From: CAYQLY01 sp964418605
Lineage (GTDB): Bacteria; Bacteroidota; Bacteroidia; Cytophagales; Cyclobacteriaceae
Reading direction: 5' to 3'
NCBI GenBank assembly: GCA_964418605.1
Contig: CAYQLY010000016.1
Location: 1 to 31,120 of the forward strand
Length of the DNA stretch: 31,120 bases
Of the stretch, positions 23,370 through 31,120 are shown piece by piece. The notes beneath the pieces were generated by a model. That model saw only the letters and a list, made by a program, of their open reading frames with translations. It had not been told where the DNA came from and did no database searches. Numbering within the stretch: the first letter of the stretch is position 1; every line of letters begins with the position of its first letter. The translations under genes were made by a program, and so were the position numbers.

Positions 23370-24686
23370 ATGGATATAGTAATTATGATTGCTCAACTGC
23401 TTTTGGGTATATCTATTTTAGTAGGCTTACATGAATTAGGGCACCTTATCGCGGCTAAAGCATTTGGCATGCGGGTTGAAAAATATTCTATCGGATTCCC
23501 TCCTAAAATCATAGGATTCAAAAAAGGTGAAACAGAATATTCATTAGGCGCTATTCCTTTAGGTGGATTTGTAAAAATATCTGGCATGGTCGACGAGTCA
23601 TTGGATACCAAATCGCTTCATGAAGCTCCACAATCATGGGAGTTTCGTTCAAAACCAGCATGGCAACGATTAATCGTAATGCTAGGCGGTATCATTGTAA
23701 ATGTGATTACAGGTATTATTATTTTTATTTCATTGCTTTTTATCTTCGGTGAAACCTATATAAGCAGTAAAGAAGGCAATAAATATGGTGTCGTACCTAA
23801 TGAGCTTGGTAAGAAAATAGGTATTCAAGAAGGAGATAAAATTGTCAAAATCAATGGTAAAGACTATACCAACTTTGCTGAGATTTGGAGTCCTGATGTA
23901 TTGCTCAACTCTAACAGTTCTCTGACCATCGAGCGAAAAGGAGAAATTTCAACCATCGCCATACCTGAAAAATTAATTAATGAGTTTTCTGATAAAAAAA
24001 CAGGAGGTCCTTTTGTAGATCCTATCTCTGAATTTAAAGTAGGAAAAGTTATTAAGAAAACGGGGGCAGAAAAGGCAGGCTTAAATAAAGGAGACAAAAT
24101 CGTAGAAGTAAATGCTGTACCTATCCATTTTTTTCATGAGTTTCAACACGTTCTTCAAGCGAACAAAAATAAAGATTTGCCTATAGTTATTGAACGAGAA
24201 GGAATACGTTTAACCCTGCAAGCACACATTAATGAAAATGGTGAACTAGGCTTTGAGGTTGAAAGAAAAATAGATTTATCAACTACTCATTATTCGCTAT
24301 TACAAGCGATCCCCAAAGGAACAGCAATGGCATTTACCATTATATGGGTTAATGCAAAGGGATTAGCTAAAGTCATCACTGGAAAAGTATCGCCAACTAA
24401 ATCATTAAGCGGACCTATCGGCATTGCTCAAATATTTGGAGGCCAATGGAATTGGCAAAATTTTTGGCGAATCACAGGGCTTTTATCCATGGTGTTAGCT
24501 TTCATGAATTTTTTACCTATTCCAGCACTAGATGGAGGGCACGTTATGTTTTTAACCTATGAAATAATTTCGGGGAGAAAACCTTCTGATAAATTTTTAG
24601 AAATAGCAACCAAAATAGGGATGGTTATCTTAATTGGCTTGATGCTATTTGCTATATTTAATGATATCTTAAAAAGTTTTTTTTAG
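23370..24686 (+). CDS. rseP: RIP metalloprotease RseP (site-2 protease family)
   Basis: This zinc protease cuts membrane-embedded substrates, including anti-sigma factors and signal-peptide remnants, in the inner membrane. The 438-residue protein has HELGH at 21-25 in the first membrane segment and the third zinc ligand in LDGG (387-390) in the penultimate region, with FMNFLPIPALDGGH intact. Two PDZ-like domains lie near 138-200 and 221-295 (GLNKGDKIVEVN). Final membrane segments are near 369-395 and 415-435. It follows dxr by 85 bases, the common dxr-rseP order. Its stop is 9 bases from the convergent OmpA-family gene. Confidence 0.95.
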   Translation: MDIVIMIAQLLLGISILVGLHELGHLIAAKAFGMRVEKYSIGFPPKIIGFKKGETEYSLGAIPLGGFVKISGMVDESLDTKSLHEAPQSWEFRSKPAWQRLIVMLGGIIVNVITGIIIFISLLFIFGETYISSKEGNKYGVVPNELGKKIGIQEGDKIVKINGKDYTNFAEIWSPDVLLNSNSSLTIERKGEISTIAIPEKLINEFSDKKTGGPFVDPISEFKVGKVIKKTGAEKAGLNKGDKIVEVNAVPIHFFHEFQHVLQANKNKDLPIVIEREGIRLTLQAHINENGELGFEVERKIDLSTTHYSLLQAIPKGTAMAFTIIWVNAKGLAKVITGKVSPTKSLSGPIGIAQIFGGQWNWQNFWRITGLLSMVLAFMNFLPIPALDGGHVMFLTYEIISGRKPSDKFLEIATKIGMVILIGLMLFAIFNDILKSFF

Positions 24687-24695
24687 GCTACTGAT

Positions 24696-26648
24696 TTATT
24701 TTTCATCCCTATAGATTTCAAATTCTACGCGCCTGTTTAAGCGCCTATCATTATCTGTTTTTTCTTTAACAATAGGCTTTGTACTTCCACATCCTATGGC
24801 TTGAATGCGATACTTAGATATATGTGAAATACGTATAATATAATCTTTAATAGCCTCTGCACGACGTTGAGAGAGCTTCATATTTTGTTCAGCATTGCCT
24901 CGCGAATCTGTATGTCCAGAAATGCGTAATTTAAAATCAGGATTATCTACTAAAAAGTCAACCATCTTATTTAAGTCAAACTTCATTGATTCTAAAATTT
25001 CAGCTTCGCCTTCTTCAAACTCGATAGACCTAAACTGAATTTTACTTGGAATAGTATTGGCTTTTTTAGCAACTTGAGCATCTCCATTTAAAAATATAAC
25101 TTCTTCAATGCGAAAGAACGTATCACTTTGCACAACCAAAAGATAGTTTGTTTTGTCAATAAGATCAAATTCAAAACTTCCATCCGGACGAATAAACTTG
25201 GGTGAAACTTCTATGCCATAATCCAAATCAATAATAGAAACTATTCCATGCAATGGTTTTCCTGAAGCAGAATCAAGGACTGTGCCTTTAAATTTAGTAT
25301 GAGCATGAGGCTGCGCTTCCATAGGAAGAGGAAATGAATACAGATCTAAGTTTGTCTTATCATTAACTTCTGAACGAGCATAAAACAATCTTTTCGAATC
25401 GTGTTCAATAGCAAAATAATATTCGGAGCCTGAACCATTCACAAGAGGGCCAATATTTTTAGGCTCGCTCCACTGTCCTTGTACGAACGTAGATTTATAA
25501 ATATCATAATCACCAAAATTAACAAGTTGACCATTGGAACTAAAATATAAAACATGATACCAAGGATGATAAAAAGGACTCACTTCATTATCTTTTGTAT
25601 TAATGACAGGTCCTAAATTCTGAGCACTACCCCATACCCCATTTTTTCCTTTTACTGAAAAATAAATATCTGCTAACCCAAAACCACCTATCCGATCAGA
25701 AGCAAAAAATAATGTATCTTCATCATGCGACAAGGATGGATGAGAATCCCAGGCTATACTATTAACCCCTGATCCTAAATTTTGAGCACTACCCCATGTC
25801 CCATCCGGCTGCATAGACACCATGAATAAATCACAATCGCCATACGAATCAGGCGAGTTGCACCTAGAGAAAAATAAACTTTTTCCATCTTTAGTAATCC
25901 ATGGAGAGCCTTCATTATAGCGTGTATCAATTTCTTTAACTAATTCAGCTTCATCCCAGTAGCCATCATAGTTTTTACTTACAAAAATATCTTCATTATC
26001 AACCACCCTGCCATTTTCTTTTATTTTAGTTCTCTTTGATGTAAAATAAATGATATCCTTACGTGAACCCATAGCAGGACCATAATCAGAATAAGGGGAG
26101 TTAATATTTTCACCCATATTGACTAAAACACCTTTAGGTGGGCGCAGTGTGTCAATAGCTTTACGGTATTCTACCAACTCATAATAATATTGAATCGGCA
26201 CATAATAATCTTTATCTTGTTGTGAAAGAGAATCATAATAGAGTTCCACTTTTTTTAAATCAAATGCAGATGAAACAGTATGTTTTAAAACCAGCCTATA
26301 AAGCAATTTCGCTTCTTCTAAACTCCCAAACAATTCTGTGAGCTTAGCTAATCGCCATAACCAATAATTGTCTCTTTGAAAATTCTCTATACCAAATTGT
26401 GAAACATACAATTTAAGTAAGGGGTATAAATTTTCCCAATCTTTATTTTTATCTAATTTTTTTATTTTTTTTAATTGATCCTCATCCGAATAGTAAGTTA
26501 TACGATACGCGTTTTTAAAACCCCAATCAAAAGAAGAGCTCAAGGAGTACGTATTGTTTTTTTTATTCTTATTTCCCTTTTGAGCAAAAAGAGCAGAAAA
26601 AGAATAAAAACAAATAAGAAAACTGTAAACTATTTTTTTTGTATACAT
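24696..26648 (-). CDS. PorE-like OmpA/PD40 envelope protein
   Basis: A 650-residue secreted protein that probably links outer-membrane machinery to peptidoglycan. Domain order: signal peptide (1-23, ending SALFAQ), an N-terminal helical, TPR-like part (about 45-150), a PD40/WD40-like propeller with repeated FSRCNSPDSYGDCDLF, FFASDRIGGFGLADIY and YFSSNGQLVNFGDYDIY units (about 185-430), a small carboxypeptidase-regulatory-like domain (FKGTVLDSASGKPLHGIV, about 455-520), and a C-terminal OmpA domain with RISGHTDSRG and NRRVEFEI. This is the architecture of PorE of the type IX secretion system, but there is no lipobox here, and many Bacteroidota have several such paralogues. I chose the ATG at 26648 over an upstream TTG because it begins the signal peptide. 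Confidence 0.85.
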   Translation of the reverse strand: MYTKKIVYSFLICFYSFSALFAQKGNKNKKNNTYSLSSSFDWGFKNAYRITYYSDEDQLKKIKKLDKNKDWENLYPLLKLYVSQFGIENFQRDNYWLWRLAKLTELFGSLEEAKLLYRLVLKHTVSSAFDLKKVELYYDSLSQQDKDYYVPIQYYYELVEYRKAIDTLRPPKGVLVNMGENINSPYSDYGPAMGSRKDIIYFTSKRTKIKENGRVVDNEDIFVSKNYDGYWDEAELVKEIDTRYNEGSPWITKDGKSLFFSRCNSPDSYGDCDLFMVSMQPDGTWGSAQNLGSGVNSIAWDSHPSLSHDEDTLFFASDRIGGFGLADIYFSVKGKNGVWGSAQNLGPVINTKDNEVSPFYHPWYHVLYFSSNGQLVNFGDYDIYKSTFVQGQWSEPKNIGPLVNGSGSEYYFAIEHDSKRLFYARSEVNDKTNLDLYSFPLPMEAQPHAHTKFKGTVLDSASGKPLHGIVSIIDLDYGIEVSPKFIRPDGSFEFDLIDKTNYLLVVQSDTFFRIEEVIFLNGDAQVAKKANTIPSKIQFRSIEFEEGEAEILESMKFDLNKMVDFLVDNPDFKLRISGHTDSRGNAEQNMKLSQRRAEAIKDYIIRISHISKYRIQAIGCGSTKPIVKEKTDNDRRLNRRVEFEIYRDEK

Positions 26649-26651
26649 ATA

Positions 26652-26659
26652 CAAATGTA
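26652..26659 (-). promoter_or_regulatory. -7-like box just upstream of the OmpA/PD40 gene
   Basis: TACATTTG on the minus strand is a perfect TAnnTTTG match, but ends only 3 bases before the ATG at 26648. A transcript from it would be leaderless. A chance match is equally possible. Confidence 0.22.
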
Positions 26660-26794
26660 TTAAAAGCAATAATGAGATAAAAGTTTGGCTAAGAGCAAGC
26701 TATGCTCCTAAGAAGTTACACAACCATCTATAAAGAGTTTTAGTAAAAATAATATAAACTTGCACTAGATAAATAACTAATTTCTCATCGTGTG

Positions 26795-27781
26795 ATGACA
26801 CCATCAGTCAGTTCTGATCAGATTAAAAAATTTCAATCACAAATTGAAGAGGAGATCACATCCTTGCAGCTTAACAAATCACCTGTTGAACTTTATGCAC
26901 CTATTCAATACATGTTGTCTTTAGGAGGAAAGCGAGTAAGGCCAATGCTCGCAGCATTAAGCTATCAACTTTTTAACAATGATATACAAAAAATTATCAA
27001 GCCTGCTATTGCAATCGAGCTGTTTCATAATTTCACACTTATCCATGATGATATTATGGACGAGGCTCCTTTACGACGTGGACAAGCTACTGTTCATGAA
27101 AAATGGAATAAGAATACAGCTATACTCTCAGGCGATGTAAGCTTAATTAAAGTCTATGAGCTGTTACTTCATACTGATGAAAAATATACTAATCCTTTGC
27201 TTGAACGATTTAATACCTGTGCAATAGAAGTTTGTGAAGGGCAACAATTAGACATGAACTATGAAAAAGAAACTACCCTATCTGAAGATGCCTACATCAA
27301 CATGATCCGATTAAAAACAGCTGTGCTATTAGGATTTGCATTAGAAATGGGAGGTATACTGAGTAACACAACAGAAAAAAATAAGATGTTATTACAAAAA
27401 ATGGGTATTTTTATGGGTATAGGATTCCAACTTATGGATGATGTGCTAGACATATATGGTGACCATAACAAAATAGGCAAACAAGTGGGCGGGGATATTA
27501 TTAATAATAAAAAAACATTTTTATTAATCAAGGCATTAGAAGAAAAAAAATACCAACCAACACTCATTGACTGGATGAATCAAAGCCAATACAAGCCTGA
27601 GGAAAAAATAAAAGTATTTATAGATATTTACGATAAACTTAACTTAAAAGAAGTAGCAGAAAAAAAGATACATAACTATTTCTCTAAAACACTCGACTGT
27701 TTAAATCAAATAGAAGCACCTCTTGAACGAAAACACATAATACAAGAGTTTATTAATCAACTTAAAAATCGAAGCTATTAA
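26795..27781 (+). CDS. Polyprenyl diphosphate synthase
   Basis: The enzyme condenses IPP units onto an allylic primer to make a trans-polyprenyl diphosphate for quinones or lipid carriers. The 328-residue protein has both Asp-rich motifs, DDIMD (85-89) with RR of PLRRG after it, and DDVLD (215-219), plus GGKRVRP near 44-50 for IPP binding. The residues just before the first motif are Phe80 and Thr81, which alone do not fix product length, so FPP, GGPP or longer products stay open. I chose the ATG at 26795 over the adjoining GTG. The rhomboid gene follows 4 bases later. It takes its substrate from the MEP pathway served by dxr and ispH. Confidence 0.93.
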   Translation: MTPSVSSDQIKKFQSQIEEEITSLQLNKSPVELYAPIQYMLSLGGKRVRPMLAALSYQLFNNDIQKIIKPAIAIELFHNFTLIHDDIMDEAPLRRGQATVHEKWNKNTAILSGDVSLIKVYELLLHTDEKYTNPLLERFNTCAIEVCEGQQLDMNYEKETTLSEDAYINMIRLKTAVLLGFALEMGGILSNTTEKNKMLLQKMGIFMGIGFQLMDDVLDIYGDHNKIGKQVGGDIINNKKTFLLIKALEEKKYQPTLIDWMNQSQYKPEEKIKVFIDIYDKLNLKEVAEKKIHNYFSKTLDCLNQIEAPLERKHIIQEFINQLKNRSY

Positions 27782-27785
27782 TCAA

Positions 27786-28403
27786 ATGCAAACTACGTAT
27801 ATCTTTATTATTCTAAATATTATTGCCAGCATTTATGCCTGGAGCAATCCAACCATTTTCGATAAATGGACCATGAATCCCTACCTTATTCATAAAAAAA
27901 GACAATATTATCGTTTCATCACATCAGGATTTATTCATGCCAATTATCTTCATCTTATTTTTAACATGCTTACACTTTATTTCTTTGGGGAACGAGTAGA
28001 ATACATTTTTAACTCTATTTTCAAAGGGGCGGGAAGCTGGATGTATATATTACTTTATTTGTTTGCTATCATCGCATCAGATATACCAACCTTTTTCAAA
28101 AAAAAGAATCAGAGTTATTATAATTCTGTAGGAGCATCAGGAGGAATATCCGCTATTGTATTTGCATCTATTTTATTTATGCCGGTAGCAAAACTTTGTT
28201 TATATGCTATACTTTGTATCCCAGGATTTATATTCGCTGTACTTTATTTAATTTATTCTTATTACGAATCAAGGCGAAATACACAAATTAATCATGAAGC
28301 CCACTTCTATGGCGCCTTGGCAGGTATTTTATTTTGTGTCATCACGTTTCCACGTTGCATCATGATATTCATAGAGCAAGTCAGCCAATGGAAATTTTTC
28401 TAA
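27786..28403 (+). CDS. Rhomboid family intramembrane serine protease
   Basis: Rhomboids cut membrane proteins inside the bilayer. The 205-residue protein has about six membrane segments. The catalytic serine lies in GASG (Ser118) and the catalytic histidine in EAHFYGALAG (His173). The HANYLHLIFNM segment (His51, His56, Asn60) carries the oxyanion-type HxxxN. It is the minimal six-segment form. Substrates are unknown. It is co-transcribed with the polyprenyl synthase gene (4-base gap) and ends 3 bases from the convergent batA stop. Confidence 0.92.
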   Translation: MQTTYIFIILNIIASIYAWSNPTIFDKWTMNPYLIHKKRQYYRFITSGFIHANYLHLIFNMLTLYFFGERVEYIFNSIFKGAGSWMYILLYLFAIIASDIPTFFKKKNQSYYNSVGASGGISAIVFASILFMPVAKLCLYAILCIPGFIFAVLYLIYSYYESRRNTQINHEAHFYGALAGILFCVITFPRCIMIFIEQVSQWKFF

Positions 28404-28406
28404 AAA

Positions 28407-29468
28407 CTAATCTTCTAGAAAATTAGTCACAAATGTAATCTTGGTGAACAACCATGCTAAGAAAAAAACGACTGCCCATTTAAGGTACATCGTATAAAAG
28501 TCATCGGTATTTTTATACCTTGTCTCTTTTATCTCAGAGCGCTCATAACGATCAATCTTTGCAAATACATCTTTAAGCATCGTATTTGTAGATGCTCTAA
28601 AAAATTCACCCTCACCAATAGAAGCTATTTTTTTTAATGTCGTTTCATCAACCGAATTATCCACATATTGTGGATTACCAAAAAAATCTTTTCCAAAAGG
28701 TACACGTCCTTCTTTTCCAATCAACACAGTATATAATTTTATACCATAGGCATGAGCTAGATCTGCAGCTGCCAACGGGTCTAAATTACCAGCTGTATTA
28801 TCTCCATCGCTCAATAAAATAATAACTTTAGACGTTGCTTTTGATTCTCGCATGCGATTAATAGCAATACCTAAGGCACTTCCAATAGCCGTACCCGGTT
28901 TTTCAATTTGTTTAAAATCAATATCGCCAAGATAGGTTTTTAATAAATCATAATCCGTAGTCAATGGAGAAAGCGAATAAGCTTCTCCTGCAAAAACCAC
29001 AATACCAATACGATCTTGAAAACGGCCATTGATAAAATTGGTCGCCACCCTTTTAGCTGCCTCTAATCGATTAGGTATAAAATCTTCTATCTTCATCGAC
29101 TCAGAAATATCCATCACCAACATGATATCAATCCCCTCTGACGATCGCTCTACTTGCTCACTGGTACGTTGAGGACGAGCCAAGGCAATACATAAAAAAA
29201 TAAGTGTACATACCAAAAATAAAATTGGAATAAAACGCAGATAAGCAAGAGGGCTTCGTTTAATCTCATCCTTTTGAAAAGCCACATGAAGTTGCTGCTT
29301 CCGCCAAAGAGACCATAATGCTCGAATTAGAAAAATAACAGGAATAAAAAGTACTGCATAGAGCCAAAATGGATGCTCCCAAGTAAATGACTTCAACTTA
29401 CCGTAAGTCCACCAATTTAATGAAAACCAAGGATCTATACCCTTGGCAAGGAATATAACTAACATCAT
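28407..29468 (-). CDS. batA: BatA-type VWA-domain membrane protein
   Basis: BatA belongs to the Bat (Bacteroides aerotolerance) proteins, inner-membrane proteins with a von Willebrand factor A domain. The 353-residue product has N-terminal membrane segments near 35-52 and 78-97, then a VWA domain (about 112-305) with an intact metal site DISES (Asp120, Ser122, Ser124), and a C-terminal segment near 330-348. The extended N-terminus with FSLNWWTYGKLKSFTWEHPFWLY is usual for BatA. In most Bacteroidota batA stands in a moxR-DUF58-batA-batB-batC-batD unit; here it is alone, with the divergent dipeptidase gene upstream and the convergent rhomboid gene downstream. Two adjacent ATGs (29468, 29465) are equally possible starts. 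Confidence 0.88.
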   Translation of the reverse strand: MMLVIFLAKGIDPWFSLNWWTYGKLKSFTWEHPFWLYAVLFIPVIFLIRALWSLWRKQQLHVAFQKDEIKRSPLAYLRFIPILFLVCTLIFLCIALARPQRTSEQVERSSEGIDIMLVMDISESMKIEDFIPNRLEAAKRVATNFINGRFQDRIGIVVFAGEAYSLSPLTTDYDLLKTYLGDIDFKQIEKPGTAIGSALGIAINRMRESKATSKVIILLSDGDNTAGNLDPLAAADLAHAYGIKLYTVLIGKEGRVPFGKDFFGNPQYVDNSVDETTLKKIASIGEGEFFRASTNTMLKDVFAKIDRYERSEIKETRYKNTDDFYTMYLKWAVVFFLAWLFTKITFVTNFLED

Positions 29469-29554
29469 GTTTAATTTTTATGATCTAATCCTTGTAGTTT
29501 ATACTGCAATTCTAATAAATTCACGCCTGGAATAATAGCCACCTATATAAAATC

Positions 29555-30919
29555 ATGAAAGAATACATTAAAACAAATGAAAAAAGACTTGTTGACGAAC
29601 TTTTTGAGTTTCTTCGCATACCTTCCGTCAGTGCGGACAAGCAATTCAAAAGTGATGTCATCCGTGCTGCTGAATTTTTAAAGAAGAAGTTAATCGATGC
29701 AGGTGTTGATAAAGCAGAACTGTGTGAAACAGCAGGCTACCCGATCGTATACGCCGAAAAGATGATAAATAAAAATCTACCTACAATATTAGTATATGGT
29801 CATTATGATGTTCAACCTGCTGATCCTTATGATCTATGGACTACACCTCCATTTGAACCTCAAATTCGAGAGGGTAAAATCTATGCACGAGGCGCTTGTG
29901 ATGATAAAGGCCAAGTGTATATGCATGTCAAGGCGCTGGAAATTATGAAGCATTTTAACAACATACCTTGCAATATCAAATTTATGATTGAAGGGGAAGA
30001 AGAAGTAGGATCGAGCAACTTAGAAATTTTCTTAAAAAAGAATAAAGAAAAACTAAAAGCAGATATTATTTTGATCTCTGATACAAGTATGATATCCAAT
30101 GATACACCTTCCATCACTACAGGTTTAAGAGGACTAAGCTACGTTCAAGTAGAAGTGACAGGACCTAACCGTGACCTACACTCTGGAGTATACGGTGGTG
30201 CTGTAGCTAACCCGATTAATATTTTATGCCAAATGATTGCTTCATTAAAAGATGAAAATAATCGAATCACTATTCCAGGTTTTTATGACGATGTCGATGA
30301 GCTATCTGAACAAGAAAGAAGTGAACTCAATAAAATACCTTTCAACTTGGATCATTATAAAAAAGAATTAAATATCAATGATATTCACGGAGAAAAAGGA
30401 TATACAACCATTGAGCGAACAGGTATACGACCTACCTTAGATGTCAATGGAATCTGGGGTGGATATACAGGTGAAGGACCAAAAACAGTGCTTCCATCAA
30501 AAGCCTATGCTAAAATTTCGATGCGACTCGTTCCACATCAATCCTCATCTAAAATAACAGAACTATTCAAAAAACATTTTGAATCTATTGCACCTCCATC
30601 TGTAAAAGTAAACGTAGTACCTATGCATGGTGGAGAAGCTGCTGTAACACCAACCGATTCTATAGCCTATCAAGCAGCTACAGATGCCTTTGTTGAAGCT
30701 TGGGGAAAAAAACCTATTCCTACTCGTGATGGAGGAAGTATTCCAATTGTAAGTTTATTCGAAAAAGAATTAGGCCTTATGACCATACTCATGGGATTTG
30801 GATTAGATAGTGATGCTATCCATTCGCCAAATGAAAGTTATGGAATATTTAATTATCTCAAAGGCATTGAAACCATTGTGCTTTTCCATAAGCATTTTGC
30901 TAAACTTAAAACAAACTAA
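29555..30919 (+). CDS. M20 family dipeptidase
   Basis: A cytosolic zinc dipeptidase of the CNDP/DapE-like M20 family that splits small peptides. The 454-residue protein has the metal motifs YGHYDVQP (His83, Asp85), ARGACDDKGQ (Asp116), EGEEEVGS (Glu148/149), DTSM after IILISD, and HSPNES near the end for the last His ligand. A dimerisation/lid domain is recognised by LHSGVYGGAVANP with its conserved His and the GIRPTLDVNGIWGGYTGEG stretch. Length fits the family. It is divergent from batA and closed by a strong terminator. The exact substrate is not determined. Confidence 0.94.
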   Translation: MKEYIKTNEKRLVDELFEFLRIPSVSADKQFKSDVIRAAEFLKKKLIDAGVDKAELCETAGYPIVYAEKMINKNLPTILVYGHYDVQPADPYDLWTTPPFEPQIREGKIYARGACDDKGQVYMHVKALEIMKHFNNIPCNIKFMIEGEEEVGSSNLEIFLKKNKEKLKADIILISDTSMISNDTPSITTGLRGLSYVQVEVTGPNRDLHSGVYGGAVANPINILCQMIASLKDENNRITIPGFYDDVDELSEQERSELNKIPFNLDHYKKELNINDIHGEKGYTTIERTGIRPTLDVNGIWGGYTGEGPKTVLPSKAYAKISMRLVPHQSSSKITELFKKHFESIAPPSVKVNVVPMHGGEAAVTPTDSIAYQAATDAFVEAWGKKPIPTRDGGSIPIVSLFEKELGLMTILMGFGLDSDAIHSPNESYGIFNYLKGIETIVLFHKHFAKLKTN

Positions 30920-30920
30920 G

Positions 30921-30947
30921 AAAAGCCCGATATTATATCGGGCTTTT
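30921..30947 (+). terminator. Intrinsic terminator of the dipeptidase gene
   Basis: A perfect 12-bp stem AAAAGCCCGATA (30921-30932) and TATCGGGCTTTT (30936-30947) with a TTA loop sits just after the stop codon. The A/T ends make it work in both directions. It is the cleanest terminator in the window. Confidence 0.88.
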
Positions 30948-31043
30948 AATTTAAATACACTGTTGTCCATATCAAGCTCAAAAAATTAATATAAAATATT
31001 TTATTGTCTTTAAAATACTATTTTATTCGAAAAAAATAGTCCC

Positions 31044-31120
31044 TTTTACTCGCTTGCGTGTCGCGAGTGAGTAAAATTACACTCAGCAAAGCCGAGCGAC
31101 TGAATCTCACTGTGAGATTG
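31044..31120 (+). repeat. GC-rich palindromic intergenic repeat, copy 2
   Basis: Three hairpins lie in a row: 31044-31058 with 31062-31076 (15 positions, two G-T wobbles), CTCAGC/GCCGAG (31082-31087 with 31091-31096), and AATCTCA/TGAGATT (31103-31109 with 31113-31119). The first two correspond to the hairpins of copy 1; the third has no counterpart there. It shares the 15-base core GCGTGTCGCGAGTGA (31056-31070). It may continue past the right edge. It lies about 100 bases behind the dipeptidase terminator, in the same orientation relative to its upstream gene as copy 1 has to selD. Confidence 0.7.

Overview
The window looks like chromosomal DNA of a low-GC member of the Bacteroidota, probably from the Cytophagia/Sphingobacteriia side. 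Evidence is the PruA, DUF4199 and BatA family types, a PorE-like OmpA protein, bacillithiol genes (bshA and a BrxA/BrxB-type protein), the rplM-rpsI-rpsB-tsf order, and several perfect matches to the Bacteroidetes -7 promoter box TAnnTTTG upstream of start codons. No tRNA, rRNA, CRISPR array, transposase or phage gene was seen. The species cannot be named from the sequence alone.

Layout. 1-718 (-): 5' part of pruA, running off the left edge. 719-1147: the only long gene-free stretch; it holds a well-formed candidate small RNA (about 920-1060) with its own promoter and an intrinsic terminator. 1148-2765 (+): cmk-ispH. 2825-4309 (+): DUF4199 membrane protein plus a DPM1/GtrB-like glycosyltransferase. 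4311-7949 (-): a tight surface-sugar operon of GT4, wecB and GT4. 8034-9164 (+): bshA. 9179-11803 (-): two secreted proteins of unknown function, the upstream one with a C-terminal Cys/His pattern like NlpC/P60-CHAP amidases. 11885-11953: a GC-rich palindromic repeat. 11961-18730 (-): prmA, a 1598-residue secreted protein, and selD. 18785-21362 (-): rplM-rpsI-rpsB-tsf. 21634-24686 (+): bacilliredoxin, dxr and rseP. 24696-26648 (-): PorE-like OmpA/PD40 protein. 26795-28403 (+): polyprenyl synthase and rhomboid. 28407-29468 (-): batA standing alone. 29555-30919 (+): M20 dipeptidase with a clear terminator. 31044-31120: a second copy of the palindromic repeat.

How the genes fit together. dxr and ispH are MEP-pathway steps whose products feed the polyprenyl synthase; polyprenyl phosphate is the probable lipid carrier for the GT2 enzyme. 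bshA makes the first bacillithiol intermediate and the BrxA/BrxB-type protein removes bacillithiol from oxidised proteins. PrmA methylates ribosomal protein L11 and sits directly downstream of the ribosomal protein/EF-Ts genes. RseP, rhomboid, BatA and the PorE-like protein serve the envelope.

Most of the window is ordinary housekeeping. The items most worth a second look are the candidate small RNA upstream of cmk, the paired palindromic repeats placed in the same orientation behind two genes, and the AT-rich two-gene unit encoding a putative secreted cysteine amidase and a partner.
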